Below the pieces are notes generated by a model that had not been told where the DNA came from, did no database searches, and saw only the letters and a list, made by a program, of their open reading frames with translations. Both the position numbers and the translations under genes were made by a program. Below are positions 44,363 through 53,579 of a stretch of DNA of 64,000 bases, piece after piece; position 1 is the stretch's first letter; the number at the start of each line of letters is the position of its first letter. Source of the DNA: Lactococcus ileimucosae (GTDB lineage Bacteria; Bacillota; Bacilli; Lactobacillales; Streptococcaceae); contig NZ_CALPDE010000003.1 of assembly GCF_943193185.1 (NCBI RefSeq), positions 116,183 to 180,182 of the forward strand, in the 5' to 3' direction.

Positions 44363-45848
44363 TACCTTTCAACAACAGGAGGCTCAGTTTTGGCTCGCCT
44401 TGTTGCAGCACATCCAGATTTCTTTAATTTCGCTTTTTATCGCCATACTGATTGCACTTCCTCTGGCATTGCTCTTAAGACGTTATTCGAGATTAGCTGA
44501 ACCCCTGCTGCAAATCACAGGAATTTTTCAAACTATCCCTAGCCTGGCCTTATTAGGACTTTTGATTCCCTTCGTTGGGATTGGCTCATTACCTGCTATT
44601 ATTGCTCTGGTAGTCTACGCTCTCTTTCCAATCATCCAAAATACCTATACAGGGCTTCAACAGATTGACTGTTCCTTGATTGAGGCTGCAAGAGCCTTTG
44701 GTATGAATCGTCGTGAACGTTTAATGAAGTTTGAGCTTGCGCTTGCCCTGCCCTTTATCATGGCAGGTATAAGAACCAGTGGCATTATGGTTATCGGAAC
44801 AGCAACATTGGCCGCTCTTATCGGGGCAGGAGGGCTTGGAAACTTTATCCTCTTAGGTATCAACTCTAACGATGTCAATCTTATCTTAATTGGGGCTATC
44901 TCCTCTGCACTGCTGGCTGTTATATTTTCAACCTTGCTTCACTTCTTGGAAAAAGCCAAGCTCCAAACCATACTGATAAGCTTCTTTGCGGGACTTTTAC
45001 TCTTATTAGCCTCTTATTACAATCCTCAGGCAAACAATCACCCCAAAATTACCATTGCTGGTAAGCTTGGTGCTGAACCTACTTTGCTGATTAATATGTA
45101 CAAGGAAGTGATTGAGAAAAGCAGTGATATTGAGGTAACTCTCAAGCCAAACTTTGGAGATACTACCTTCCTCTACAATGCCCTAAAATCTGATAAAATC
45201 GATATCTATCCAGAATTTTCAGGAACTATCTTGACAACTTTCTTAAAACATCCGACCACATCAACTGACCCTCAAACCGTTTATGAAGAAGCACGCGCAG
45301 GTATTGACAAACTAGATAATCTTGCCTACCTTTTACCGATGAATTTTCAAGATACTTATGCCTTAGCTGTTAAAACCCACTATGCAGAAAAATATGATCT
45401 TAAAACTATTTCAGACCTTCATAAACTTCCTACTGTCAAAGCTGGTTTTGACTTGGAATTTTCCAATCGTCAAGATGGATACAAAGGACTTCAAAGTCTT
45501 TATGGTTTAAACTTTGATGTCAAAACAATGCAGACAAGCCTTATCTATAATGCATTAAACAGCAAAAATGTCGATATAGCTCAAGTTTACTCTACCGACA
45601 GTCAAATCAAACAATACCAGCTTACCGTGCTCAAAGATGACAAAAAACTTTTTCCGCCCTATCAGGCAGCTCCATTGATGAGCAAAAATTTGCTCAAAAA
45701 ATATCCCCAACTGGAACAAAGTCTGAATAAACTTGCAGGAGCAATCACTGATGAGGAAATGATTAACATGAACTATGCGGTCAATGTTGAACAAAAAGAT
45801 CCTGCCGCTGTTGCACATGAGTTTCTAGTTACACATGATTTACTATAA
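44346..45848 (+). CDS. Fused permease and substrate-binding protein of the same ABC importer
   Basis: 500 residues. Residues about 1-210 are an OpuCB-type permease (IPSLALLGLLIPFVGIG; EAARAFGMNRRERLMKFELA coupling loop), residues about 230-500 an extracellular osmoprotectant-type binding domain (ITIAGKLGAEPTLLINMY; IDIYPEFSGT). This fusion is found in ChoS of lactococci and in EgtU, the ergothioneine importer of pneumococcus. Which ligand (choline, betaine, ergothioneine) applies needs binding-pocket comparison. Preceded by a GGAGG site inside the ATPase gene. Confidence 0.88.
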   Translation: MNNLINTFQQQEAQFWLALLQHIQISLISLFIAILIALPLALLLRRYSRLAEPLLQITGIFQTIPSLALLGLLIPFVGIGSLPAIIALVVYALFPIIQNTYTGLQQIDCSLIEAARAFGMNRRERLMKFELALALPFIMAGIRTSGIMVIGTATLAALIGAGGLGNFILLGINSNDVNLILIGAISSALLAVIFSTLLHFLEKAKLQTILISFFAGLLLLLASYYNPQANNHPKITIAGKLGAEPTLLINMYKEVIEKSSDIEVTLKPNFGDTTFLYNALKSDKIDIYPEFSGTILTTFLKHPTTSTDPQTVYEEARAGIDKLDNLAYLLPMNFQDTYALAVKTHYAEKYDLKTISDLHKLPTVKAGFDLEFSNRQDGYKGLQSLYGLNFDVKTMQTSLIYNALNSKNVDIAQVYSTDSQIKQYQLTVLKDDKKLFPPYQAAPLMSKNLLKKYPQLEQSLNKLAGAITDEEMINMNYAVNVEQKDPAAVAHEFLVTHDLL

Positions 45849-45980
45849 ATCTTACGTCGGTAATAGTCTGAACACCCAAACTCATTTTAGGTTAAGGAAT
45901 TACTCTTAAGTCTCGCCTCTCCTTCACGCTCCTCTCTTTACTCTATCAGGTTTTACTGAATGAATGTGATACAACTGGAA

Positions 45981-45989
45981 TGGTATAAT
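45981..45989 (+). promoter_or_regulatory. Extended -10 directly before the flavoprotein start
   Basis: TGGTATAAT (45981-45989) ends 6 nt before ATG 45996; expected transcription start is at the start codon and there is no Shine-Dalgarno sequence. Second leaderless candidate in the window. Confidence 0.55.
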
Positions 45990-45995
45990 TAAACT

Positions 45996-47264
45996 ATGAA
46001 AAAATATGATGTAATCGTTGCTGGTGCTGGTCCCTCGGGCATGATGGCAGCTATAGCCGCATCTGAAAATGGCGCACATACAGCTTTAATAGACAAAAAT
46101 CCAAAAGTAGGGAAAAAGTTACTGATGACTGGTGGTGGCCGTTGCAATGTCACAAACAGACATTCAGTTGAAGAAATCATCACCCATATCCCCGGCAATG
46201 GTCGCTTTCTGCACAGTGCTTTTGCCCAATTTTCCAATCTTGATATTATTAATTTTTTTGAGAAAAATGGCATAGCTCTTAAAGAAGAAGACCATGGAAG
46301 AATGTTTCCCATAACTAATAAATCCAAAACAATCGTTGATGCTCTTTTTGATAAGTTACAAGAACTTGGTGTTGACTATTTTCCGAGTTCTGCTGTCACT
46401 CAGCTCAATATTAAAGATGGAACAATCAAAGGTTTGGAAACAGAAACTGACAGTTTCAAAGCCTCATGCGTTATTCTGTCTACAGGAGGACGGGCATACC
46501 CCTCAACAGGTTCAACTGGTGATGGGTATAAGTTGGCGAGAAAGGCAGGGCATACTATCACGCCCCTTTACCCCACAGAAGCTCCTCTTGTTTCCTCAGA
46601 GAAATTTATCAGTGAGCGAACTTTGCAAGGCATTTCCCTTCGTGATATTCGGTTGAGTGTGTTAAACAGCAAGGGAAAAACTCTCGTTGAACACCGGATG
46701 GATATGCTCTTTACCCACTTTGGCATCAGTGGCCCAGCTGCTCTACGTTGTTCAAGTTTTATTAATCCAGAGCTTGCCAAAGGAGCTGAAACTGTAACCG
46801 TCCTTCTCGACAGTTTTCCCGACATATCTACTGCACAGCTCCTCAATGAATTAAAGCAAACGGCACACGGCAATAATAAAGCTGTAAAAAATGCCTTTGC
46901 CTCACTGACCCAAGAACGCTTTTTACTTTTCTTACTGCACCAAGCCCAGATTGATGCAGATATACCTGCTAAACAATTAACGGAAAAGCAGCTCGAAAAG
47001 TTCTGCTCCCTTCTCAAAGCTCTATCCATTCAAATCAGCAAAACATTCCCTATCGAAAAATCTTTTGTCACAGGCGGTGGTGTGCAGCTCAAAGAGATTA
47101 ACCCTAAAACGATGGAAAGTAAGTTAATCCCTGGATTATATATAGCAGGAGAGCTTCTAGATATAAATGGCTATACTGGAGGATATAATATCACCTGTGC
47201 CTTTGTTACAGGACATGTTGCAGGAATCCATGCTGCCGAAATGTCTTCTTATATAAAATACTAA
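45996..47264 (+). CDS. HI0933/YhiN-family flavoprotein
   Basis: 422 residues; FAD-binding GAGPSGMMAAIAASENG (about 10-26), GGGRCNVTN (about 46-54) and the C-terminal GELLDINGYTGGYNITCAFV typical of the HI0933-like family (YhiN, BaiN). Members are NAD(P)/FAD-dependent oxidoreductases, one acting on bile acid intermediates, most unassigned. Stands alone before tRNA-Leu. Confidence 0.88.
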   Translation: MKKYDVIVAGAGPSGMMAAIAASENGAHTALIDKNPKVGKKLLMTGGGRCNVTNRHSVEEIITHIPGNGRFLHSAFAQFSNLDIINFFEKNGIALKEEDHGRMFPITNKSKTIVDALFDKLQELGVDYFPSSAVTQLNIKDGTIKGLETETDSFKASCVILSTGGRAYPSTGSTGDGYKLARKAGHTITPLYPTEAPLVSSEKFISERTLQGISLRDIRLSVLNSKGKTLVEHRMDMLFTHFGISGPAALRCSSFINPELAKGAETVTVLLDSFPDISTAQLLNELKQTAHGNNKAVKNAFASLTQERFLLFLLHQAQIDADIPAKQLTEKQLEKFCSLLKALSIQISKTFPIEKSFVTGGGVQLKEINPKTMESKLIPGLYIAGELLDINGYTGGYNITCAFVTGHVAGIHAAEMSSYIKY

Positions 47265-47347
47265 ACACTTACACGAAAGAATTTCTATAGATAAGTTAAT
47301 TCTTGCATTCCTTTTATTGAAATGGTATCATGTTAAGGTACCGTTTC

Positions 47348-47433
47348 GCGGAAGTGGCGGAATTGGCAGACGCGCAGGATTAAGGATCCTGTGGCCTATC
47401 TTGGCTGTGCGGGTTCAAGTCCCGCCTTCCGCA
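47348..47433 (+). tRNA. tRNA-Leu(AAG)
   Basis: 86-nt class II tRNA: acceptor GCGGAAG/CTTCCGC, anticodon arm CAGGA-TTAAGGA-TCCTG with AAG, variable arm GTGGCCTATCTTGGCTGT, T-arm GCGGGTTCAAGTCCCGC. The 3' end abuts the integrase remnant, so it is the likely integration site of a former element. Confidence 0.93.
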
Positions 47434-47446
47434 TCTCTATAAGGAT

Positions 47447-48060
47447 TTAAGCACTGGTTTTCGAGGCTGGGTGCTTTTCTTTTTTTCCAGAGTGTACCAT
47501 GAGTGTACCATTCCTGCGCGCGGCTTCAACCGTTTCAAAAACAGACTTTTGAGCCTGCGCATTCACATGTCCATAAGTATGCTCTGTCACATTAGATACC
47601 GGAGAGTGTCCCACAATCCCCTTTAAGGAGAATTGATTCACACCCGCATTAAGAGAATCAGAGATAAAGGTGTGTCTGAAACCATGAGGGGTCATATGAG
47701 GTAAGTTGTAAACCTGCTCCACCTTCCTCAATTTTCGATTGAGCCAGTCTCTCTCCAAAGGTTGGTTGACACCATGCTTCGGACTGGTAAAGCTAAAGAG
47801 AAACTGATTTTCTGTTTGCTCAATATTCATTTTTACCAGAAGAACCTTCTGCTCCTACTTCCACTGACGCAACTCCTCTAAGAGGCTCTCGTTCAGCTGA
47901 AGATAACGAAAACGGTACTTATTTTTCATGCCTCTGACACGCATTATTTCCCAGATTGAGAACCTTTCTCAAGGCGATAGCTCAAATCCACAATCCCTGT
48001 CTTGAAATCAATATCCTTCCAAACCGGATTATCCACACCTTTATATATATATTCATAATT
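47447..48060 (-). pseudogene. Decayed tyrosine-recombinase integrase (C-terminal part)
   Basis: Residual frames cover the catalytic domain. The last 127 codons (to 47447) carry HGFRHTFISDSLNAGVN and HSPVSNVTEHTYGHVN, the His-x-x-Arg and Tyr boxes. Further upstream in the same frame KNKYRFRYLQLNESLLEEL is read through an amber stop (47855-47857), and NPVWKDIDFKTGIVDLSYRL lies in another frame (about 47944-48030), so there is at least one stop and one frameshift, and the N-terminal half is missing. It points away from the 3' end of tRNA-Leu, the classic location for a phage or ICE integrase. Not functional. Confidence 0.82.
47469..47488. repeat. 20-bp direct repeat, left copy
   Basis: GGGTGCTTTTCTTTTTTTCC within the end of the integrase remnant; 19 of 20 positions match 57791-57810, in the same orientation, 10.3 kb away. 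May mark the borders of an inserted segment. Confidence 0.5.
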
Positions 48061-48104
48061 AAAGCACAACATCCTCAACTTATACCCTTGCATTATTGAG
48101 ATAA

Positions 48105-48773
48105 CTATTGATTTCCCAAAACTCCGCAATTTATCCTTTCCAAAAAAACAATCAAACTTGCACAAGCTCGCTCATATCCCTTATTATTCAAATGTAAGCC
48201 ATCATAAGTGAATTGACCCACATTTGCCTCATTAACACCTGATTTTTCATATCCATTCCACACAGGTAAGTCATAATAATTACCAATTTCTAGAATTGCT
48301 CTAACATAGTCTCTCAAGTAATTGCCAATCAGGTTAGGGTTTTGACAGTTATAGCCATCTTTGTCACGCTGAAGCGGTGCCATTAGGACAATTACTTGGT
48401 TAGGATTAGTTTTTTTAATATGTTCTATTGCTGTTTGAAAGGCACCAATAAAAGTGTCCTCATCAAAGCTTTCCTTTCTTATTTTACCGATTTTTCGATC
48501 TAAACGATAATCGTTAGTTCCACCTGCAATCACGACTAAGTCACTCGGGATATACTCCTCTAAAACAGTCGAAACTGTCCCTGAACCATTTGCAGAACCA
48601 TTCGCTACAGGTCGCCCAGATATCGCCAAATTCTCCAAATGACTGAATCCCAGTGCACGTTTTACTAAAGTTTGATAACCAATAGCAATTTCACCTGTAT
48701 CAGAATAAGGTTTACCATCCTGTTCACTAATTGAATCCCCAAACCACTGCCCTCTTTTTCCAGACCAATCCAT
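48105..48773 (-). CDS. SGNH/GDSL-family esterase
   Basis: 222 residues from ATG 48773 (AAAGGG site); a start at 48809 is possible. Block I FGDSIS (Ser at about 14), block III GGTNDYR (about 83-89) and block V YDGLHLN (Asp and His near the C-terminus) give the Ser-Asp-His set and oxyanion hole. No signal peptide, so probably cytosolic; such enzymes often deacetylate sugars or esters. Divergent from the RpiR regulator gene and next to the integrase remnant, it may be the first functional gene of the island. Confidence 0.85.
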   Translation of the reverse strand: MDWSGKRGQWFGDSISEQDGKPYSDTGEIAIGYQTLVKRALGFSHLENLAISGRPVANGSANGSGTVSTVLEEYIPSDLVVIAGGTNDYRLDRKIGKIRKESFDEDTFIGAFQTAIEHIKKTNPNQVIVLMAPLQRDKDGYNCQNPNLIGNYLRDYVRAILEIGNYYDLPVWNGYEKSGVNEANVGQFTYDGLHLNNKGYERACASLIVFLERINCGVLGNQ

Positions 48774-48828
48774 TTTATTTCCAACCCTTTCATGTATTTC
48801 CCTTCCCATTTCATAAATAGTCTAAATT

Positions 48829-48837
48829 TGATATAAT
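48829..48837 (+). promoter_or_regulatory. Extended -10 of the RpiR regulator gene
   Basis: TGATATAAT (48829-48837) followed by a GGGAGAAGG ribosome binding site before ATG 48868. Confidence 0.6.
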
Positions 48838-48867
48838 GAATTACACAATAGGGAGAAGGACCTTACT

Positions 48868-49722
48868 ATGCAATCTGCAGTCTTATTAAAAATTAAATCA
48901 CTAGAATCTACATTTACAACTAGTGAGTACGAAATCAGCCAATTTGTAACTGAACATCCCGATTTTGTTATTGCCAATACAATTACTACACTAGCAAAAA
49001 AAATCAATACTTCCGAGGCTAGCATCAATCGTTTTTGCAAAAAAATCGGGTTCAAAGGTTTCAATAAGTTCAAAATTGCGCTTGCACAATCTACAACTCA
49101 GTTTGAAAAGCTTAATCAAGAAGACATTGATGACTCCAATTTACTTGAGTATATCACTGCTGATTACCAAAAAATGGCTGTCAACACCTGTGCCCTGCTT
49201 GACGAAAAAACCATTGAAGAGGCTGCTGCTACAATTATTCTGTCTAGAAAAATCTTCTTGATATCAATTTATCCCACTTCCTTTATCTGTGATGAGTTTG
49301 CTTTCAAACTAAGGCAAATTGGTTTAGAAGTCACTCACTTGAAAGAACCATTAGAGGCCCAACTTTCCATTAGCAATATGACTAGCGATTCTTTGCTCAT
49401 AGCAGTAGTTCCATCTATTGTGACCAAAGATATCATTCCCTTCTTGGCAAACGTTAAAAAGAATAATATCAAAACAATGCTACTGTCTTCAAATGATAAT
49501 CCAAAAATTGATAATTTGATTGATATTAAGATGATTACGCCTGATCATGTCATGGCAAATAACAGCCTAACTCTTTCAAACACACCTATGATTTCACTCA
49601 TTTTTGATATCATATATGCGACAATACTTCGTGATAATCGTGCACTGCGCCAAAGAAAACTGAGTAGTGATACAATCATCAACTCCTTCCAAGCCGCGGA
49701 TTCATCGCGATACGAGTGGTAA
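48868..49722 (+). CDS. RpiR-family transcriptional regulator
   Basis: 284 residues: N-terminal helix-turn-helix (VIANTITTLAKKINTSEASI then NRFCKKIGFKGFNKFK, about 34-70) and a C-terminal SIS domain (about 110-245) that in the family binds a sugar phosphate. RpiR members regulate sugar or amino sugar catabolic genes. It is flanked by the SGNH gene and the ROK kinase gene, both on the other strand, and is the only regulator in the island. Confidence 0.88.
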   Translation: MQSAVLLKIKSLESTFTTSEYEISQFVTEHPDFVIANTITTLAKKINTSEASINRFCKKIGFKGFNKFKIALAQSTTQFEKLNQEDIDDSNLLEYITADYQKMAVNTCALLDEKTIEEAAATIILSRKIFLISIYPTSFICDEFAFKLRQIGLEVTHLKEPLEAQLSISNMTSDSLLIAVVPSIVTKDIIPFLANVKKNNIKTMLLSSNDNPKIDNLIDIKMITPDHVMANNSLTLSNTPMISLIFDIIYATILRDNRALRQRKLSSDTIINSFQAADSSRYEW

Positions 49723-49733
49723 GACATGTAATA

Positions 49734-49760
49734 GAGCTGGGGTTTACAACTCCAGTTTTT
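49734..49760. terminator. Terminator between rpiR-like and ROK genes
   Basis: CTGGGGT / ACTCCAG stem with TTTTTTTATTTTTT on the plus strand; serves the convergent genes. Confidence 0.8.
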
Positions 49761-50633
49761 TTATTTTTTCAGTGCCTCTAAGGCCAAAGCAAAGTTTCCA
49801 AAGGTTGCTGAACCGTTATCTGCTACACCACTAATTTGAATCAAGTCATCCAAATCAGGTGTTTGAACATATCCATTATTAAATTCATTAAAATATTTAC
49901 GAACCTTAGTCATATCTATCGATTGTAAAACTGAGCCACCAAAAATAATCCGCTCAGGCGCCAAATTAACATAAGTATTGTAAGCAATTTGCCCAGCATA
50001 ATAAGCGATTAAGTCAAAGACTTCATGGTCTACCGGCAAGTCTTCTCCACTCCTGCCAGTTCGTGCTTTAATCGATGGACCACTCGCCAAGCCCTCAAGG
50101 CAGCGATTACCGTGAAACGGACAAACTCCTAAAAAATCACGATCTTTTTCATGCCGTTCGACAATTGCGTGTCCCATCTCAGCATGAGAAATGCCCCCAA
50201 TAAACTGATTACCTTGAACAGAGCCTCCCCCTATACCTGTACCGATGGTAAAGTAGACTATAGAATATGTGCCCTGACCATTGCCAAACATCTTTTCGCC
50301 ATAAGCAGAGCTATTCACATCTGTTGTCCAAACAACCGGTACTTTCAATGCTGATTTGAGAGGTCCAACTATATCCGTATTTTTCCACCCTAATTTCGGG
50401 GTACTGGTAATAAATCCGTAGCGTTCAGAATCTTCTTGAATATCAATTGGTCCAAAAGAACCTACTGCTAAGGCTGTCAGTTCATATATCTCAAAAAATT
50501 TTATCACTGCTGTCAAAGTTTCTTCTGGGCTCGTCGTTGGTAATTGTATGCTTTTAATAATTTCAAAGTCAAAATTTGCTACAGAGCAAACAAACTTTGT
50601 CCCACCAGCTTCAATGCTTCCTAATAATTTCAT
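49761..50633 (-). CDS. ROK-family sugar kinase (fructokinase-like)
   Basis: 290 residues. IEAGGTKFVCSVAN (about 7-20, ATP site), TIGTGIGGG (about 129-137) and the ROK zinc motif with His, then CPFHGNRCLEGLASG (about 169-183). The sequence resembles ScrK/GmuE-type fructokinases. The sugar may be fructose or mannose; with an RpiR regulator and an aldose epimerase in the same region it suggests use of a sugar. Own promoter region; convergent with rpiR. Confidence 0.87.
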   Translation of the reverse strand: MKLLGSIEAGGTKFVCSVANFDFEIIKSIQLPTTSPEETLTAVIKFFEIYELTALAVGSFGPIDIQEDSERYGFITSTPKLGWKNTDIVGPLKSALKVPVVWTTDVNSSAYGEKMFGNGQGTYSIVYFTIGTGIGGGSVQGNQFIGGISHAEMGHAIVERHEKDRDFLGVCPFHGNRCLEGLASGPSIKARTGRSGEDLPVDHEVFDLIAYYAGQIAYNTYVNLAPERIIFGGSVLQSIDMTKVRKYFNEFNNGYVQTPDLDDLIQISGVADNGSATFGNFALALEALKK

Positions 50634-50685
50634 ATATGTCTCCTTACTCTAGTTTTAAAAAATCGTGTATCTGACACACGATTTT

Positions 50686-51318
50686 TTAATCATTTATTTT
50701 GAAAACCTTTTCAAAATTCTGATACTCTTCTTCAAGTTCATTTTCTTTCATCTGATTTGTCTTTAAAATGTATTGGTAATCATAGTAATTTGGCAAATAA
50801 TTTAGCTTCAAAAATGTTTTAGCAAAAGCATTAGCTGCTATTTCACTAGCACGCGATATTTTTGCCTTTCTAGACAAGCCTAAAAACTTAAAGGACTCAA
50901 TGCTTTCAAGGTTTTCAGAAACACTTTCATCAAGTGTTTCTTCCAAAAAATGAAAAAGTTCATGGGCTAGCACAATTTTTTTCATTCCCTCGAAAGTCAC
51001 ATCGTTTTTATCCGCCAGATCTTGTATGGAACGATTGTAAATCACAATCTCCTTGTTTCCCTTTGTATCAACCTCAAACTGAGCGCGAAACTTCACTTTA
51101 TAAAATGAACCCTCGCTTTTTGCTGGAGTTACCAAGATATCTAGCTTTTTAAATAAATCCTCCAGAGTGCTCCCCTGATACTTCTGAGCTAGTGCCTTGC
51201 CTTTCTCCAAGGACGAAGAAATATAATATGAAATTTTTTTGTCAGGTATTTTATGAAAAAGCATATCTTGTTTCAATTCCAAGTAGGCTAAAAATTCATC
51301 TGAAAATCTGTAATTCAT
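50686..51318 (-). CDS. ImmA/IrrE-like metallopeptidase
   Basis: 210 residues; HELFHFLEE at 119-127 supplies the zinc HExxH and SRASEIAANAFAKTF at about 155-169 gives the third ligand in the ImmA/IrrE pattern. ImmA-type peptidases cleave repressors, but there is no adjacent HTH domain. It sits 25 nt downstream of the hydantoinase-like gene, so it appears to belong to the same operon, which is unusual for this family. Confidence 0.75.
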   Translation of the reverse strand: MNYRFSDEFLAYLELKQDMLFHKIPDKKISYYISSSLEKGKALAQKYQGSTLEDLFKKLDILVTPAKSEGSFYKVKFRAQFEVDTKGNKEIVIYNRSIQDLADKNDVTFEGMKKIVLAHELFHFLEETLDESVSENLESIESFKFLGLSRKAKISRASEIAANAFAKTFLKLNYLPNYYDYQYILKTNQMKENELEEEYQNFEKVFKIND

Positions 51319-51343
51319 CTTATACGCTTCTCCTAAAAATTAG

Positions 51344-53476
51344 TTATTTGTAAGCAACCGCGATTAATTCTTCTGTATCGTTCAAATTTTCTGTTTCAAC
51401 ATCCAAGATTGATGTCAACTGCTCAATGGTCTGCATTCCTGTCAAGTCTAACATTTTTTCCTTATAAAATATATAAACTTTCGGAATGGTCGCATTGGCA
51501 TCAGAATAAATCGTATGTTCATCAACAAACTGTAAGAAATCTGAATCCGCTTGATTTTTCTTGAAAACAAAAGAGTAGGCATTACTCTGCTTAAAGCGTA
51601 CTACACCTTCGCTATCAATGACACAGATATTGTTTTGCTTGCTCTTAAAGAAAAGTTTTTTCTTTATAACTAAGGAATTCATCAAGTTCCAGCGACCAAT
51701 CTGAGCTTTTCTTTCAACAGTAGATGCATCAACAGAAAGCGCTTCAGCAGTTAACTTCTTTAATTCTTCTTCTGTTACTTCTTCGGCTCCAAGATTTTTT
51801 TGGCGCAATTCGGTTGCTCCTGTAGCAACGGCACGAACAATATTTCTTTGTGTATCAATTTCGATGTTGACATCTACAGTTTCTTCATTCGCTCCTGACT
51901 GAACAATTTTTTCAATAACTTCAGCGCGTATTTTCTTGATATCTTTTTCTGTAGGATTAACAATTGAGCGTTCAATCTGCTCGCGTACCATAGCTAAGGC
52001 AACCCCGATAGTTGAGATATATGGTGCATTTTGCGCTAATTTCCACTTCATAGCATAGCGCTCAGCAAGGGCAGGAACAACAATCGCTCCAGAGCCTCCT
52101 CCTCCAACAAGGGTGATAAAATTCTTATCCAACTCATACTCAGCAATCAGGTCATCAATAACTGGCTCTAACTTATCAATGGCCAAACGAATAACTTCGC
52201 GTGCGGCATCTTCTGCAGTCATTTTCAGATAATTACCTAGAGCTTCCCATGCGTATTTGTTCGCTTCTGTATTACCTTGAGCATAGTCACCATCTGGAAC
52301 ATAGCCAAGTAAGTTAGCTGCACCTGCAAGAGTGTATGAATATTGTTTTCCGCTCTCACCTTTAATAATCACGTACTCGCTAGGATCACCTTCACGTGGT
52401 GAAACAAACGCGATTTCAGGATTAAGTAGATTTTCTTTCTCTGTAAAGTTTTCATAATCAAGCCCCGCGATGTGAGCAGAGCGTGGTCCGACATCAATAA
52501 TTTTGCCATCTTTAGCACGAATCATTGAGCCACCTGCAACTGCTAATGTCCGAACATCTAGTGAACGAAGGTAAGTCTTGTGTCCCCCGACTTGCGCATA
52601 TTTAATCATTACTTTTCCGTTTTTGATTACAGAAATGTCAACAGAGGTTCCGCCTACTTCAAAGAAAATGCCATCTGATACCTTTTCATACATCAGTGCT
52701 CCCGCAACCCCTGCAGCAAGACCGGACAACATTGTCAAAATTGGTCGTTGGCGCACTTCATTAATTGACATAACGCCACCATCACAGCGCATAATCATCA
52801 AGTTAGATTGGATATTGGTTTTCAATACTGCATCTTCAGTCATATTCGCCGTTTGCATCATCTTAGGAATGAGCGAAGCGTTGACAACCGCCGTACGTGT
52901 ACGCATTTTTAAACCATAAAGCTGTGAAATTTCATGTCCACCTGTCGCATACAAACCTTTTTCCTGCGCTTGTTTGATAACCAGCTCTTCATTTTCAGGA
53001 TCATCTACGGAGTAAGCTTCAGAAGCAACGATAACTTGCGCATCTTTACCCATAAACTCTTTAATTGATGTCTCAATAGCCAAATCATCTAATTTCGAAG
53101 AATCAATAAATGTATGCTCTGAGCTTAGAAACTTGTTCGGTGCCAGTTCAATATCACCAACTGCGGTTTCTTTCCTGGCAGAGCGCGCATCCATACCCGT
53201 TCCCATGCCTATAATCCCGACCTTCGCAACATCGCCTTCCAAAAGTGCATTTGTTGCTTGAGTTGTCCCATGAGCGATGAAGGTTACATCGGACGGCGCA
53301 ATATTATTTTCTGTCAAGATTTTATCGATAATATTCACAATTCCTTTTGCCACACCTTCTGAGTGAGTGGTTGGAATTTTAACTTTGGCAATGACCTCAT
53401 AACTGTCGTTATCAATCGCTACTGCATCAGTAAAGGTTCCTCCAACGTCAATACCAATTCTTACCTTTTTTCCCAT
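51344..53476 (-). CDS. Hydantoinase/oxoprolinase (HyuA-like) family protein
   Basis: 710 residues. N-terminal ASKHA-type phosphate motif RIGIDVGGTFTDAVAID (about 5-21), HGTTQATNALL (about 69-79), MRCDGGVMS (about 230), FEVGGTSVDISVI (about 272) and VGGGGSGA (about 470) are family marks. HyuA-type ATPases open lactam or hydantoin rings or carboxylate ketones, normally with a HyuB partner; no HyuB is present. The last ~120 residues look like an added domain. Between a transporter and FAD oxidoreductase upstream and a metallopeptidase downstream. Substrate unknown. Confidence 0.85.
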   Translation of the reverse strand: MGKKVRIGIDVGGTFTDAVAIDNDSYEVIAKVKIPTTHSEGVAKGIVNIIDKILTENNIAPSDVTFIAHGTTQATNALLEGDVAKVGIIGMGTGMDARSARKETAVGDIELAPNKFLSSEHTFIDSSKLDDLAIETSIKEFMGKDAQVIVASEAYSVDDPENEELVIKQAQEKGLYATGGHEISQLYGLKMRTRTAVVNASLIPKMMQTANMTEDAVLKTNIQSNLMIMRCDGGVMSINEVRQRPILTMLSGLAAGVAGALMYEKVSDGIFFEVGGTSVDISVIKNGKVMIKYAQVGGHKTYLRSLDVRTLAVAGGSMIRAKDGKIIDVGPRSAHIAGLDYENFTEKENLLNPEIAFVSPREGDPSEYVIIKGESGKQYSYTLAGAANLLGYVPDGDYAQGNTEANKYAWEALGNYLKMTAEDAAREVIRLAIDKLEPVIDDLIAEYELDKNFITLVGGGGSGAIVVPALAERYAMKWKLAQNAPYISTIGVALAMVREQIERSIVNPTEKDIKKIRAEVIEKIVQSGANEETVDVNIEIDTQRNIVRAVATGATELRQKNLGAEEVTEEELKKLTAEALSVDASTVERKAQIGRWNLMNSLVIKKKLFFKSKQNNICVIDSEGVVRFKQSNAYSFVFKKNQADSDFLQFVDEHTIYSDANATIPKVYIFYKEKMLDLTGMQTIEQLTSILDVETENLNDTEELIAVAYK

Positions 53477-53579
53477 TTTCTTTATTTTTCTCTTTTCTAA
53501 AATCTAGTAACATTCTGACAAATTTGCCAGCAAATAAAATACTTGAGATGAGCGTTTACTCCCACCTCGCATTTAAGTA

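Noticed and set aside
47447..47830. Functional integrase
   Set aside because: Only the C-terminal part remains; an amber stop and a frameshift interrupt the rest and the N-terminal half is missing.
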